The position numbers and the translations under genes were made by a program. The notes under the pieces were generated by a model, which ran no database searches, was not told where the DNA came from, and was given only the letters and a program-made list of their open reading frames with translations. Of a stretch of 64,000 bases of DNA, positions 17,417-25,971 are shown one piece after another (the first letter of the stretch is position 1; each line of letters begins with the position of its first letter). The stretch comes from Streptomyces sp. NRRL F-5122 (GTDB lineage: Bacteria > Actinomycetota > Actinomycetes > Streptomycetales > Streptomycetaceae). The stretch is from positions 62,001 to 126,000 of the forward strand of contig NZ_LMWH01000228.1 in NCBI RefSeq assembly GCF_001507435.1, in the 5' to 3' direction.

Positions 17417-18232
17417 TCAGCTTCGTTCCTGAGCGATCCGGGCGAAGTCGGCGATCAGGGCTGAGCGACGGCCGGCCTCCCAGGCGAGGAACACCTGGTC
17501 GGGCTCGGCGTCCCGGACGGGTACGTAGGCGATGTCCGGGCGCGAGTACTGCTCGGCCACCGACTCGGGCACGAGAGTGATGCCCGCGCCCGCCGCCACG
17601 CTCTCGAATTTCTCTTCGACGGTGCGGATCGGCAGATCGCCCGGCCGGGGATCGGAGTAGCGCAGCCACGGCTCGCCCTCCAGGTCGGCGAGGGCGAGCT
17701 CCTGTTTGCCGGCGAGCCGGTGCTCCGTGGGCAGCATCGCCACCCGCGCCTCGCTGAACAGCGCGACGAGCGTCAGGCCCTGCTCGCGGATCGGCCGCCG
17801 GACATAAGCGAGGTCCACGGTTCCGTCCAGGATCGACTGTTCCTGGTCGTCCCATTCGACGCGGCGTGCCTTGACCTCGACGTCCGGATGGACCGCCCCG
17901 AAGGCGCGCAGGGCGCCGGTGACGACGACACCCGCCCGGAAACCGACGACGAGGCGGCGCGGCCCGTGTGCGGCGCCGAGCACCCGGCGCCGGGTCGCGG
18001 CCGCGTTGGCCAGCAGATGCCGGGCATCGTCGAGGAGTTGGCGCCCGGCCGCCGTCAACCTGACGCCATGACTGTCCCGTTCGAAGAGGCGGACGTCCAA
18101 GTCCTTCTCCAGCGCCCGGATCTGACGGCTCAGCACCGGCTGCGCGATGTGCAGGGACTCGGCGGCACGCCCAAAGTGCAGCTGTTCCGCGACCGCCGTG
18201 AAGTAGCGGACCTTCCGCAGGTCCAGATCCAT
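17417..18232 (-). CDS. LysR family transcriptional regulator
   Basis: A 271-residue LysR regulator. The N-terminal HTH has VRYFTAVAEQLHFGRAAESL and AQPVLSRQIRALEKDL, followed by a periplasmic-binding-type effector domain. It is divergent from an SDR gene, with a palindrome of LysR type (T-N11-A, 18251-18283) in between. It therefore probably controls the SDR gene and itself. The effector is unknown. Confidence 0.9.
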   Translation of the reverse strand: MDLDLRKVRYFTAVAEQLHFGRAAESLHIAQPVLSRQIRALEKDLDVRLFERDSHGVRLTAAGRQLLDDARHLLANAAATRRRVLGAAHGPRRLVVGFRAGVVVTGALRAFGAVHPDVEVKARRVEWDDQEQSILDGTVDLAYVRRPIREQGLTLVALFSEARVAMLPTEHRLAGKQELALADLEGEPWLRYSDPRPGDLPIRTVEEKFESVAAGAGITLVPESVAEQYSRPDIAYVPVRDAEPDQVFLAWEAGRRSALIADFARIAQERS

Positions 18233-18250
18233 GGCCGCCCCTTCCGTCGT

Positions 18251-18283
18251 GCGGTGGCGATGCCTTCAGGGTATCGCCACCGC
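18251..18283. promoter_or_regulatory. LysR-type operator (11-bp inverted repeat)
   Basis: GCGGTGGCGAT and ATCGCCACCGC flank an 11-base spacer. The inner T (18261) and A (18273) are separated by exactly 11 bases, the LysR T-N11-A rule. It sits in the 140-base gap between the divergent LysR and SDR genes. Confidence 0.65.
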
Positions 18284-18372
18284 GAAAAGAGGTCTTGGAC
18301 TGCGGGGCGGCCGGGGCCACAGGCTGGACGACGTCGGACAAACGTGAGGTCGAGCAGGGAAGGGACATCGAC

Positions 18373-19092
18373 ATGAGCCTGCAAGGACAGCGGATCGTCG
18401 TGATCGGCGGTACGTCGGGCATCGGTCTCGCCGTCGCGGAGGCCGCCGGGCGGGAGGGGGCGGACATCGTGGTCGCCTCGCGTCGGCAGCAGAGCGTGGA
18501 CGCGGCGCTGGAGCGGCTGCCGCAGGGCACCAAGGGCCATGTGCTCGACGCGACGGACGAAGCGGCGGTGGGCGCCTTCTTCCAGCGCGTCGGCGCCTTC
18601 GACCACCTGGTCTACACGGCCGGTGAGTCGCTGCTGATGGAGGGCTTCCTGGAGTCGGACCTGGACCGGGCCCGGCGCTTCCTCGACACCCGGTTGTGGG
18701 GCGCCTACACGGCCGTCAAACAGGGTGCCCCCTTGATGCGCAAGGGCGGCTCCGTGGTGCTCACCACCGGGACGGCGGGGCGCCGGCCGATGCCCGGCAC
18801 GACCGTGGCGGCGAGCCTGTGCGGGGCGATGGAGTCGCTGACCCGGGCCCTGGCCCTGGAGCTCGCCCCCCTCCGCGTCAACGTGGTCTCCCCCGGCGTG
18901 GTGCGCACGGATCTGTGGCGCGATCTGCCGGAGGAGGACCGGAAGGGGCTGTACGAGTCCTCCGCCGGGTCGCTGCCGGTGGGACGGGTGGGCGAGCCCG
19001 CCGACATCGCCGAGGCGTACCTCTACCTGATGCGCGGCGGCTACAGCACCGGGTCGGTGGTGGTCGTGGACGGCGGCGGGGTACTGGTCTGA
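18373..19092 (+). CDS. SDR family protein lacking the usual Tyr-x3-Lys
   Basis: A 239-residue short-chain dehydrogenase fold with GGTSGIGLAVAEAAGREGAD at the cofactor site, VLDATDEAAVGAFF, LEAPLRVN-like ALELAPLRVNVVSPG and a C-terminal GSVVVVDGGGVLV. Where classical members have YxxxK, this one reads TVAASLCGAMESLTRAL, so both catalytic Tyr and Lys appear replaced (Ala and Cys). Either it uses another mechanism or it is a binding protein. ATG 18373 follows GGAAGGG; earlier in-frame starts lack a ribosome site. It is divergent from a LysR gene with a shared palindrome. Confidence 0.85.
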   Translation: MSLQGQRIVVIGGTSGIGLAVAEAAGREGADIVVASRRQQSVDAALERLPQGTKGHVLDATDEAAVGAFFQRVGAFDHLVYTAGESLLMEGFLESDLDRARRFLDTRLWGAYTAVKQGAPLMRKGGSVVLTTGTAGRRPMPGTTVAASLCGAMESLTRALALELAPLRVNVVSPGVVRTDLWRDLPEEDRKGLYESSAGSLPVGRVGEPADIAEAYLYLMRGGYSTGSVVVVDGGGVLV

Positions 19093-19094
19093 GG

Positions 19095-19117
19095 TCGGGC
19101 GCTGGTCGGGCGCCCGA
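19095..19117. terminator. Bidirectional hairpin between convergent genes
   Basis: TCGGGCGC and GCGCCCGA form an 8-bp stem around a seven-base loop, two bases past the SDR stop and just short of the convergent isochorismatase-like stop. It can serve both transcripts. Confidence 0.55.
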
Positions 19118-19120
19118 GGC

Positions 19121-19648
19121 TCATGCGGTGGTCAGGCGCACGTGGGAGGCGGTCGCGACCGACCCCAGCCGTGGGAAGTCGAACCTGACCGACGCCTCGT
19201 GCTCGGCGGCGGTGAACGCCGTCATGGCGTCCTCCACGAAGACGAGTTCGTAGCCGAGGTCCGCCGCCGCGCGGGCGGTGGACTCCACACCCAGGTTGGT
19301 GGCGATGCCGCCGAAAACCAGGGTGCGGATGCCCCGCTCGCGCAGGCGCTCGTCCAGGTCGGTGCCCTGGAAGCCGCCGATCGTCCCCTTCACCACCTCC
19401 ACGTCGCCGTCCCGGAGCAGGCCGGGCACCAGGCCGCTGCCCGGCGGCTGCTCGGCCACGCTGGGACGCTCGACACGGATGAGGACGACGGGGGCGCCGG
19501 CCGACCGGAACACGCCGGCCAGTTCCTCCGCCGTGGCGAGGACTTCCGTGCCCTTGCGGGGCTCCAGTGGCAGGGCGACGATGCGCTCCATCAGGTCGAC
19601 GAGCACAAGGGCGGTGCGCGCTGGGTCGAGCGCGAGGGGTGCGTTCAT
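19121..19648 (-). CDS. Isochorismatase-like hydrolase family protein, no nucleophilic Cys
   Basis: A 175-residue alpha/beta protein of the isochorismatase/cysteine-hydrolase superfamily. The Asp is in [10 protein letters not shown] and the Lys in [13 protein letters not shown]. The strand that normally carries the nucleophile reads [18 protein letters not shown], with Gly where the Cys would be. Cysteine-hydrolase chemistry (nicotinamidase, biuret or N-carbamoyl hydrolysis) is therefore unlikely. EntB-type isochorismatases also lack this Cys, and a YecD-like protein is another option. It is a single gene with no obvious partner. Confidence 0.82.
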   Translation of the reverse strand: MNAPLALDPARTALVLVDLMERIVALPLEPRKGTEVLATAEELAGVFRSAGAPVVLIRVERPSVAEQPPGSGLVPGLLRDGDVEVVKGTIGGFQGTDLDERLRERGIRTLVFGGIATNLGVESTARAAADLGYELVFVEDAMTAFTAAEHEASVRFDFPRLGSVATASHVRLTTA

Positions 19649-20050
19649 GACGGAACGTTATCTCCCGTCAGCCGTCCGTACCGGAAATCCCGATCAACAT
19701 ATCCGTGAACCGGTCGCGTTCAGTGATCGACGTCGCGCCGAACGGCTCCGCCGGGGAAGGCGGGCCACGTTCCCGGCGAGGGACGGCTCGCGCGGCTCGG
19801 AAGCGGAGGTCGGGAGCCACGCTCGACGCAGGATCGGCACGGAACTCCGACGCCGCCACGCGCACCGACGACGACTCCCACTCCCGGGTGAAGCTGCCCG
19901 GGGGCAGGGCCGTGGTTCGGCGCGTCCACGGCGCCTACGGTCACACACACGGCCGGAGCACACCGTGGCCGCAGGCGTCCTCGGCCGGCTCCGGTCCAGG
20001 GCACGCTCCGAAATTCACTGGGTGCTACGCACGCCTCGCCCGGGCGAACC
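19649..20050. other. Intergenic region, no gene recognised
   Basis: Short arginine/proline-rich frames are open on both strands but none resembles a protein family or has a ribosome site. It should contain the promoter of the isochorismatase-like gene on its left and the 3' untranslated end of the symporter-like gene on its right. Confidence 0.5.
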
Positions 20051-21130
20051 TCAGCGGAAACGCGCCCCCGTACCGACCGCCGTGCGTGACGTCGCGGCCG
20101 GTGCGATGGCGACCGGCGCGTTCCGGGGGTCGCGGGAGCGGCGCTTGGCGATCACCGCGCACACCATGAGCTGCATCTGGTGGAAGAGCATCAGCGGGAG
20201 GACGGCCAGCGAGGCGTGGGCGCCGAAGAGGACGCTGGCCATCGGCAGACCTGAGGCCAGGGACTTCTTGGACCCGGCGAACTGGATCGCGATCCGGTCC
20301 TCACGGGCGAAGCCCAGCGCCCGGCTGCCGTACCAGGTCAGGAGCAGCATCACGCCGAGCAGCACCGCCTCGACGACGAGGAGTCCGCCCAGCCTGAGCG
20401 GGCTCACCTGGTGCCAGATGCCCTGGACCATGCCCTCGCTGAAGGCGGTGTAGACGACCAGCAGGATCGAGCCGCGGTCGACGACCCCGAGCACCTTCTT
20501 GTGCCGGGTGATGAACCCGCCGATCCACGGCCGCAGCACCTGCCCGGCGACGAAGGGCACCAGCAGTTGCAGAACGATCTTGATCAGGGAGTCCGCCGAG
20601 AAGCCACCGCCGCTGCCCCCGAGCAGCGCGGCGGCGAGCAGCGGGGTGATCACGATGCCGGCGAGCGAGGAGAAGGAGCCCGCGCAGATCGCGGCGGGCA
20701 CGTTTCCGCGCGCGATCGAGGTGAAGGCGATCGAGGACTGGATGGTGGACGGGACGAGGGTGAGGAAGAGCAGTCCGGTGAAGAGGCTGTGGGTCAGCAG
20801 CACCGGCACCAGTCCACGCGCCGCAAGACCCAGCAACGGGAAGACCACGAACGTACTGGCCAGCACCGTGACGTGCAGTCGCCAGTGCTTGAACCCCTCG
20901 ATCGCCTCACGCGTGGAGAGCCGGGCCCCGTACAGGAAGAAGAGCAGGGCGATCGCGGCCGTGGAGGCACCGGACGCCACATCGGCGGCCGTGTCCCGGG
21001 CCGGGAAGAGAGCCGCCAGCCCCACCGTTCCCAGCAGCAGGACGATGAACGGATCGACGGGCATCCACGACGGCCACTGCAGGCGTTTCACTGTGCTCCA
21101 TTGCTTCGCTGTACGTTCCGTGCCGGACAC
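20051..21130 (-). CDS. Bile acid:sodium symporter-like family transporter
   Basis: A 359-residue polytopic membrane protein of the SBF-like family, with about ten hydrophobic helices. Recognisable stretches are GASTAAIALLFFLYGARLST, LVPSTIQSSIAFTSIARGN, AAICAGSFSSLAGIVITPLL and AGSKKSLASGLPMASVLFG. Members move organic anions, often with sodium; the substrate here is unknown. GTG 21130 has GGAGG eight bases upstream and removes a 51-residue extension with no ribosome site. It is divergent from a LysR gene with a perfect palindrome in between, so it is probably that regulator's target. Confidence 0.87.
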   Translation of the reverse strand: MSGTERTAKQWSTVKRLQWPSWMPVDPFIVLLLGTVGLAALFPARDTAADVASGASTAAIALLFFLYGARLSTREAIEGFKHWRLHVTVLASTFVVFPLLGLAARGLVPVLLTHSLFTGLLFLTLVPSTIQSSIAFTSIARGNVPAAICAGSFSSLAGIVITPLLAAALLGGSGGGFSADSLIKIVLQLLVPFVAGQVLRPWIGGFITRHKKVLGVVDRGSILLVVYTAFSEGMVQGIWHQVSPLRLGGLLVVEAVLLGVMLLLTWYGSRALGFAREDRIAIQFAGSKKSLASGLPMASVLFGAHASLAVLPLMLFHQMQLMVCAVIAKRRSRDPRNAPVAIAPAATSRTAVGTGARFR

Positions 21131-21194
21131 GGTCGTGCCCTCCCCATCGTCCTCTTCCGGCCGCCGATCGGGAATCCGGTATACCGCTCTGACT

Positions 21195-21215
21195 GTTATC
21201 GCGCTCCGCGATAAC
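21195..21215. promoter_or_regulatory. LysR-type operator (9-bp perfect inverted repeat)
   Basis: GTTATCGCG and CGCGATAAC flank CTC. A T and an A at 21199 and 21211 lie 11 bases apart, matching the T-N11-A rule. It is nine bases upstream of the LysR start codon and about 65 upstream of the symporter-like gene, fitting repression of the regulator and control of the transporter. Confidence 0.7.
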
Positions 21216-21224
21216 GTGGGGAAG

Positions 21225-22088
21225 ATGTACGACCCTTCCCAGTTGCGCACGTTCCTGGCCGTGGCCCAGACGCTGAGCTTCACTCAGGCCGCCCGGCGGC
21301 TCGGGCTGCGCCAGTCGACGGTCAGCCAGCACGTACGACGGCTGGAGGACACAACCGGACGGCAGCTGTTCTCCCGGGACACGCACTCCGTGGAACTGAC
21401 GGAGGACGGCGAGGCCATGCTCGGCTTCGCACGGCGGATCCTGGAGGTCCACGAGCAGGCGACGGCGTTCTTCACCGGGACCCGGCTGCGCGGCCGGCTG
21501 CGGTTCGGCGCTTCGGAGGACTTCGTGCTGACCCGGCTGCCGGAGATCCTGGAGGCGTTCCGGTACGACCATCCCGAGGTCGACCTCGAACTGACGGTCG
21601 AGCTGTCCGGCACGCTGCACGAGCGCCTCGCGGCGGGTCGTCTTGATCTGGTGCTCGCCAAACGGCGACCCGAGGACCGGCGCGGCGAACTGGTCTGGCA
21701 CGACAGACTGGTGTGGATCGGCGCCGAGCGGCTGCGCCTCGACCCCGACCGGCCGGTTCCGCTGATCGTCTACCCACCGCCCGGGATCACCCGCGCCCGC
21801 GCCCTGGAGGTCCTCGAGAATCAGGGCCGGGCCTGGCGCATCGCGTGCACCAGCGGCAGCCTCAACGGTCTGATCGCGGCGGCCCGCGCCGGCCTCGGCG
21901 TGATGGCGCACGCCCGGGGACTGGTGCCGCCCGGCCTGGTGCGCGTACCCGAGCGTGCCGGGCTGCCGGAGCTCGGCGAGATCGACTTCGTACTGGCGCA
22001 CGGCCCCCGTCAGGGCCCGGCCCGCACCGCCGCCCAGGCTCTGGCGGGGGCGGTCCTGGCGGCGGGGGACCGACTACACCGGCGCTGA
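21225..22088 (+). CDS. LysR family transcriptional regulator
   Basis: A 287-residue LysR protein. The HTH is near residues 5-60 (LRTFLAVAQTLSFTQAARRL, LRQSTVSQHVRRLE), followed by an effector domain with FGASEDFVLTRLPEILEAF. The start is ATG 21225, where the HTH begins; the frame is open far upstream only because of GC bias. It probably regulates the divergent symporter-like gene through the palindrome just ahead of it. This subclass of LysR is often paired with transporters. Confidence 0.9.
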   Translation: MYDPSQLRTFLAVAQTLSFTQAARRLGLRQSTVSQHVRRLEDTTGRQLFSRDTHSVELTEDGEAMLGFARRILEVHEQATAFFTGTRLRGRLRFGASEDFVLTRLPEILEAFRYDHPEVDLELTVELSGTLHERLAAGRLDLVLAKRRPEDRRGELVWHDRLVWIGAERLRLDPDRPVPLIVYPPPGITRARALEVLENQGRAWRIACTSGSLNGLIAAARAGLGVMAHARGLVPPGLVRVPERAGLPELGEIDFVLAHGPRQGPARTAAQALAGAVLAAGDRLHRR

Positions 22089-22190
22089 AGAGGGCCGGTA
22101 CGGACGGAGGTCCGCCACGGAACCTCGCACCCCTCGCCGTGGGCCGCGTCTTGACCGTGACGGAACGTGTCCGGCTCCATACTGGTCGCC

Positions 22191-22799
22191 ATGCGCGTCG
22201 AGTTCGACCCCCAGGAGATGAGCACCGACTCCTTCTACAGGTTCCTGACGTCCGTCGTCGTGCCCCGCCCGATCGCCTGGGTGTCCACGGTCACCACGGA
22301 CGCGGGCACCGAGAACCTCGCCCCGCACTCCTTCTTCAGCATCGCCAGCACCGATCCGCCGATCGTGCAGTTCACCTCGATCGGCCGCAAGGACTCCCTG
22401 CGCAATGTCGAGGACACCGGTGAGTTCGTCGTCAACTTCTCCCCCGCCCCGTTGATGGCGGTGATCAACGCCACCGCCATCGACCAGCCCCGGTCGATCA
22501 GCGAGTTCGAGACCGCCGGCGTCGAGCGCGAGGACAGCCGACGGGTACGTCCACCGAGGGTCGCCGCCTCCCCCGTGGTACTGGAATGCCGGTCGCACAC
22601 CACTTTGCGCATGGGCAACTCCACGCTGGTCTTCGGACGCGTGGTCCAAGCGGCCGTGGACGAGGGCTGCCTCGTCGGCGGCCGCCCCGACAGCCGGTCG
22701 CTCCAGCCGCTGACCAAGCTCGGCGGCGACGAATGGGGCACGCTGGGCGAGATCCTGCACCTGCGCCGCATCCCGTACGAGGAACCCGGCACGCACTGA
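22191..22799 (+). CDS. Flavin reductase-like domain protein
   Basis: A 202-residue protein of the flavin-reductase-like split-barrel family: VVPRPIAWVSTVTTD, NLAPHSFFSIASTDPPIVQF, KDSLRNVEDTGEFVVNF and LVFGRVVQAAVDEG. Such proteins bind FMN and either supply reduced flavin or act as stand-alone oxidoreductases. ATG 22191 is used; GTG 22167 is an in-frame alternative and neither has a strong ribosome site. It follows the LysR gene by about 100 bases on the same strand and could belong to its regulon. No monooxygenase partner is next to it. Confidence 0.85.
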   Translation: MRVEFDPQEMSTDSFYRFLTSVVVPRPIAWVSTVTTDAGTENLAPHSFFSIASTDPPIVQFTSIGRKDSLRNVEDTGEFVVNFSPAPLMAVINATAIDQPRSISEFETAGVEREDSRRVRPPRVAASPVVLECRSHTTLRMGNSTLVFGRVVQAAVDEGCLVGGRPDSRSLQPLTKLGGDEWGTLGEILHLRRIPYEEPGTH

Positions 22800-22822
22800 G
22801 CCCGATCCGCGCCGGGCGGGGA

Positions 22823-23959
22823 TCAGGCGTGCGCAGGGGGCTTCCCGCGGTGCGCGACATGCACGATGCCCGGCGAGGCGGCGATGCGGTCGAGTCCGAA
22901 GACGGCTCCGACGCACAGCACGACCCAGCAGGACAGGATCACCACCGCGCTGCCGACACCGTCGTCGTGGAAGTACGCAAGGCCGTTGATGGCCCGCACC
23001 CCGACACCCGCGGGCATCACCGAGGCCAGCGGCTGGAGCCAGCCCGGCAGGAAGGAGGGTGGCAGGACTCCGCCGCTGGTGGCATTGCCCATCACCAGCA
23101 TGAAGATCGAGCCCAGCGGGACACCGACGGGGCCGAAGACACGGATGAGAAGGACCGTTCCGGCCGCCACCGCTCCCGCCATGAGCGTGATGACCCCCAC
23201 GAGGGAGAGGAAGGAGCCCGGGATCGCATCGAAGATCGTCGACGCGATGAGCGCCGTGGCGAGGCCCCCCGCCACCGCGAAGATCCCGAGGCTGACCACT
23301 CGTTGCCTGAACGAGAGCCTCGGCGCGAGTTGGTACGTCATCTGGCCGAACAGGAATCCGGCGAGGACGAGCCCGAAGGAGGCGTAGAAGACGGACAGTC
23401 CGCGACTGTCCCCCTTCGACAGCGGAAGGATGTCCCGCACCTGGATCGTGCCGGTGTCCCCGTGGGCGTCGCGGCCGAGCGGAGTGACCATCGCCGTGAC
23501 CGCGAGGCCGTTGGCGCCCGCGTAGAGCAGGCGCGGGGAGCCGGTGGTGTCCACGTAGGCCGCGTACACCCGGCGGTGCTCGACGGCCGACCTGGCGGTG
23601 TCCGCGTCCTGATAGCGCTCCACCTGGAAGGCGTCGGGCGCCACCCGTTGCAGCTTCACGTCGAAGAGTGCCGCCGCCCGGTCCGAGGCGGCGACCGCGA
23701 TCGGCAGGCGATGGGCCCTCGGCGTATGGAAGGCGGCGAGAAAGACCGAGACGAACACCAGGCCGATGGTCAGCACGGTGACGACCGGCATCAGCACCGC
23801 CTTGGTGCCGGTGAGACCGCGCGGCACCGGCGCCGCGTCGGACTGCGGATGCGCCCGGTGCCGGGACCGGTTTCCGCGCTGTTCCGGATCCGTGGACGCC
23901 CAGGAAGGCGGGACGACATCGGGGCCCGTCGTCGCGGACGTGAATCCCTCTTGATGCAC
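22823..23959 (-). CDS. YhgE/Pip-like multi-pass membrane protein (DUF3533-type)
   Basis: A 378-residue membrane protein. A first helix (LMPVVTVLTIGLVFVSVFLA, about residue 55-75) is followed by an extracellular domain of about 130 residues. Five more helices follow (LSVFYASFGLVLAGFLFG, VVSLGIFAVAGGLATALIAS, FLSLVGVITLMAGAVAAGTV, SIFMLVMGNATSGGVLPPSF, VVILSCWVVLCVGAVFG). This layout matches ABC-2/YhgE-like proteins of unknown role, some linked to export or drug tolerance. GTG 23959 has AGGAG eight bases upstream; GTG 23965 is too close to it. A palindrome 27 bases upstream and a divergent TetR gene suggest TetR control. Confidence 0.75.
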   Translation of the reverse strand: MHQEGFTSATTGPDVVPPSWASTDPEQRGNRSRHRAHPQSDAAPVPRGLTGTKAVLMPVVTVLTIGLVFVSVFLAAFHTPRAHRLPIAVAASDRAAALFDVKLQRVAPDAFQVERYQDADTARSAVEHRRVYAAYVDTTGSPRLLYAGANGLAVTAMVTPLGRDAHGDTGTIQVRDILPLSKGDSRGLSVFYASFGLVLAGFLFGQMTYQLAPRLSFRQRVVSLGIFAVAGGLATALIASTIFDAIPGSFLSLVGVITLMAGAVAAGTVLLIRVFGPVGVPLGSIFMLVMGNATSGGVLPPSFLPGWLQPLASVMPAGVGVRAINGLAYFHDDGVGSAVVILSCWVVLCVGAVFGLDRIAASPGIVHVAHRGKPPAHA

Positions 23960-23985
23960 GGGCACATCTCCTGATGGGTCGCCAA

Positions 23986-24001
23986 GTCAGCACTTGCTGA
24001 C
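23986..24001. promoter_or_regulatory. TetR-type operator
   Basis: GTCAGCA and TGCTGAC form a perfect 7-bp inverted repeat around CT. It lies just upstream of the membrane-protein gene in the gap shared with the divergent TetR gene. Size and symmetry suit a TetR dimer. Confidence 0.6.
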
Positions 24002-24261
24002 ATAGCAATGTAGAGAATTCCGGCGCCCGACCGATTCCCCGTACATACGAGGGTGCTTAGTAGATGGCGATCCGCCGACGTCCGCGCTCCCGCCGTTCCG
24101 CCCGGCGCGCGACGGGGCAAGGGGGGAAGCGAAGACGCTACTACCTCACCTCGTAGTGGTCCGCGTCGGCGTGACGCGACTCACTCCCCGTGCGCCGGCG
24201 ATCGGCCCGTCATGGCAGAGTCGCAGGCGGGGGACCGCACGAGGAGGGACCGTCTCCGTCG

Positions 24262-24816
24262 ATGAGCACCGGAAAGCCCGCGCACCGCAGGGACTCCGCA
24301 CGCAGCAAGGAGCGGTTGCTCCAGGCCGCGCGCGAGTTGCTGGCGGAGCGCGGTTTCGAACGCACCACGGTGCGGGACATCGGCGAGCGCGCGGGAGTGG
24401 ACCAGGCCTTGATCGCCCGGTACTTCGGGAGCAAGGCCCGGCTCTTCATTGCCGTCCTGCGCGCCGAGGAGGGCGACGGCACGCTGCCGTCCCTGGCCGA
24501 CCCCGAGCGGGTGCTCGACCTGTTCGAACGAGTCGGGCGGCTCGGTCCGGGCCCCGTGTTCCAGGTCGCCGTCCAGCCGACCCGGGATCCGGCCGTGCAG
24601 AAGGCCGCGCACGAAGCGCTGGAGGCCAGGATGATCGCCCCCTTGCAGGAACACTTCACGGCGCGGGGTCTGGACCGGCCGCGGTTGCGTGCCGAGGTGG
24701 CGACGGCCGCGTTCATCGGGGTGATCATGGGCCGCGGCGCCGGGGCCTTCGAGGAACTGGCGGCGGCGGACCCGACCGAACTGCTGCCGTTGGTGCGGGG
24801 GCTGCTGAGTCTGTGA
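24262..24816 (+). CDS. TetR family transcriptional regulator
   Basis: A 184-residue TetR regulator. The HTH is near residues 12-58: SKERLLQAARELLAERGF, TTVRDIGERAGVDQALIARY and FGSKARLFIAVL. The C-terminal ligand domain has no family label beyond TetR. ATG 24262 has GGAGGG about 14 bases upstream, a little far, so a slightly earlier start is possible. It is divergent from the YhgE-like membrane protein and probably represses it through the palindrome at 23986. Confidence 0.9.
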   Translation: MSTGKPAHRRDSARSKERLLQAARELLAERGFERTTVRDIGERAGVDQALIARYFGSKARLFIAVLRAEEGDGTLPSLADPERVLDLFERVGRLGPGPVFQVAVQPTRDPAVQKAAHEALEARMIAPLQEHFTARGLDRPRLRAEVATAAFIGVIMGRGAGAFEELAAADPTELLPLVRGLLSL

Positions 24817-24880
24817 GCGAGAGCGCCGGCCGCCGCCGACCCGCGAGAGCGGTTGCTTGCGGAGGCCGGGCACCCGCCGG

Positions 24881-25861
24881 TCAACGCGACGGGCGCTGAT
24901 AGGTGAGCTGTTTGACCCGGCGCAGGAACGGCGTCGTCTCCACGTGCTGTACGCCCTCGAGCCGGCCGAGAGGTCCACTCAGATAGGCGTACAGCTCCTG
25001 GGTGCTCCTGACCACCGCCGTCGCGACGATGTTCGACGGACCGGCCGTGGCGGAGGCATGGGCGATCTCGGGGTGCGTGGCGAGGGCCTCGCCGACGGAG
25101 TGCAGGGCGGCGGGCGCGGCGGTGATCCAGAGGACGGCGGCGACGGAGTGGCCGAACAGGTCCGCGTTGTACTCCGTGTCGATGTACACCGCACCGGAGG
25201 CCAGCAGCGCGTTCAGCCGGCGTTTGACCACGGACTCGGAGCGGCCGGTGGCGCGCTGGAGTTCGGGGTGGGTGGCGCGTCCGTCCCGCTCGAGCACGGC
25301 CAGCAGGGGTTCGTCCTCCGGTTCGATGCCGACCGGGCCCGGTCCCGGGGGCGGACCGGGCCGGAGAGCGGCGATCTGATCGTCCGTGAGCACGCCGAAC
25401 TTGCGGATCCAGCCGTTCACCCCGCCGTAGTAACGGTGGAGCAGCTGATGGGCGCGGATCTCCACCACACTCGGGGTCCGTGGCAGCTTGGCGAGCAGCA
25501 GATCGTCGTGGTCGCCACGGGTGCGCGGCCGGGTCAGGCACAGGACCTCCGTGCCGCCGGAGGCGAGCCCGATCCAGTAGGTGTCGGGGCGCTTGGCGAG
25601 GGCGTCCGCGATGGTCAGCGCGGTGTCCGGGGCGCAGCGCACGCGCAGCATCCACTGGTCCTGGCCGAGGCGGTGGGCGTCCCGCAGCGCGACGACGCGA
25701 AGCCCTCCTTCGGCGCACAGTCTGCGATACCGGCGTGCCACGGTCTGGTCGGAGACGTCGAGCACCGCCGCGATCCGGCTGAACGAGGCCCGTCCGTCGA
25801 TCTCCAGCGCCGACAGCAGTTGCAGGTCGAGCTTGTCGAGGGTGAGGGATTCCCTCTCCAT
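24881..25861 (-). CDS. Lrp/AsnC family regulator with two AsnC units
   Basis: A 326-residue protein containing two AsnC-type winged-helix/RAM units in tandem. The first HTH is near residue 8-55 (LDKLDLQLLSALEIDGRASF, SDQTVARRYRRLC) and the second near residue 180 (EPLLAVLERDGRATHPEL, RSESVVKRRLNALL). This double form is common in Streptomyces. ATG 25861 follows GGAAGG. It is divergent from an EmrB-type MFS gene by 110 bases and probably regulates it, sensing an amino acid or similar small molecule. Confidence 0.88.
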   Translation of the reverse strand: MERESLTLDKLDLQLLSALEIDGRASFSRIAAVLDVSDQTVARRYRRLCAEGGLRVVALRDAHRLGQDQWMLRVRCAPDTALTIADALAKRPDTYWIGLASGGTEVLCLTRPRTRGDHDDLLLAKLPRTPSVVEIRAHQLLHRYYGGVNGWIRKFGVLTDDQIAALRPGPPPGPGPVGIEPEDEPLLAVLERDGRATHPELQRATGRSESVVKRRLNALLASGAVYIDTEYNADLFGHSVAAVLWITAAPAALHSVGEALATHPEIAHASATAGPSNIVATAVVRSTQELYAYLSGPLGRLEGVQHVETTPFLRRVKQLTYQRPSR

Positions 25862-25873
25862 CGGACCTTCCTT

Positions 25874-25888
25874 CGTCGAATTCCGACG
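25874..25888. promoter_or_regulatory. Possible Lrp-type operator
   Basis: CGTCG and CGACG flank AATTC in the 110-base gap between the Lrp and MFS genes, a 15-bp imperfect dyad just upstream of the Lrp ribosome site. The arms are only five bases, so this is tentative. Confidence 0.3.
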
Positions 25889-25971
25889 CCCAGCGTTGCC
25901 TTGCGCTGCGATCGGCCGCTTGCCGCTCATCGTAGGGAGTCACACGCATCCATCGCAGAGGGAGTTGAGAC

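Noticed and set aside
20499..21224. N-terminal extension of the LysR protein
   Set aside because: It overlaps the divergent symporter-like gene; the HTH begins at ATG 21225.
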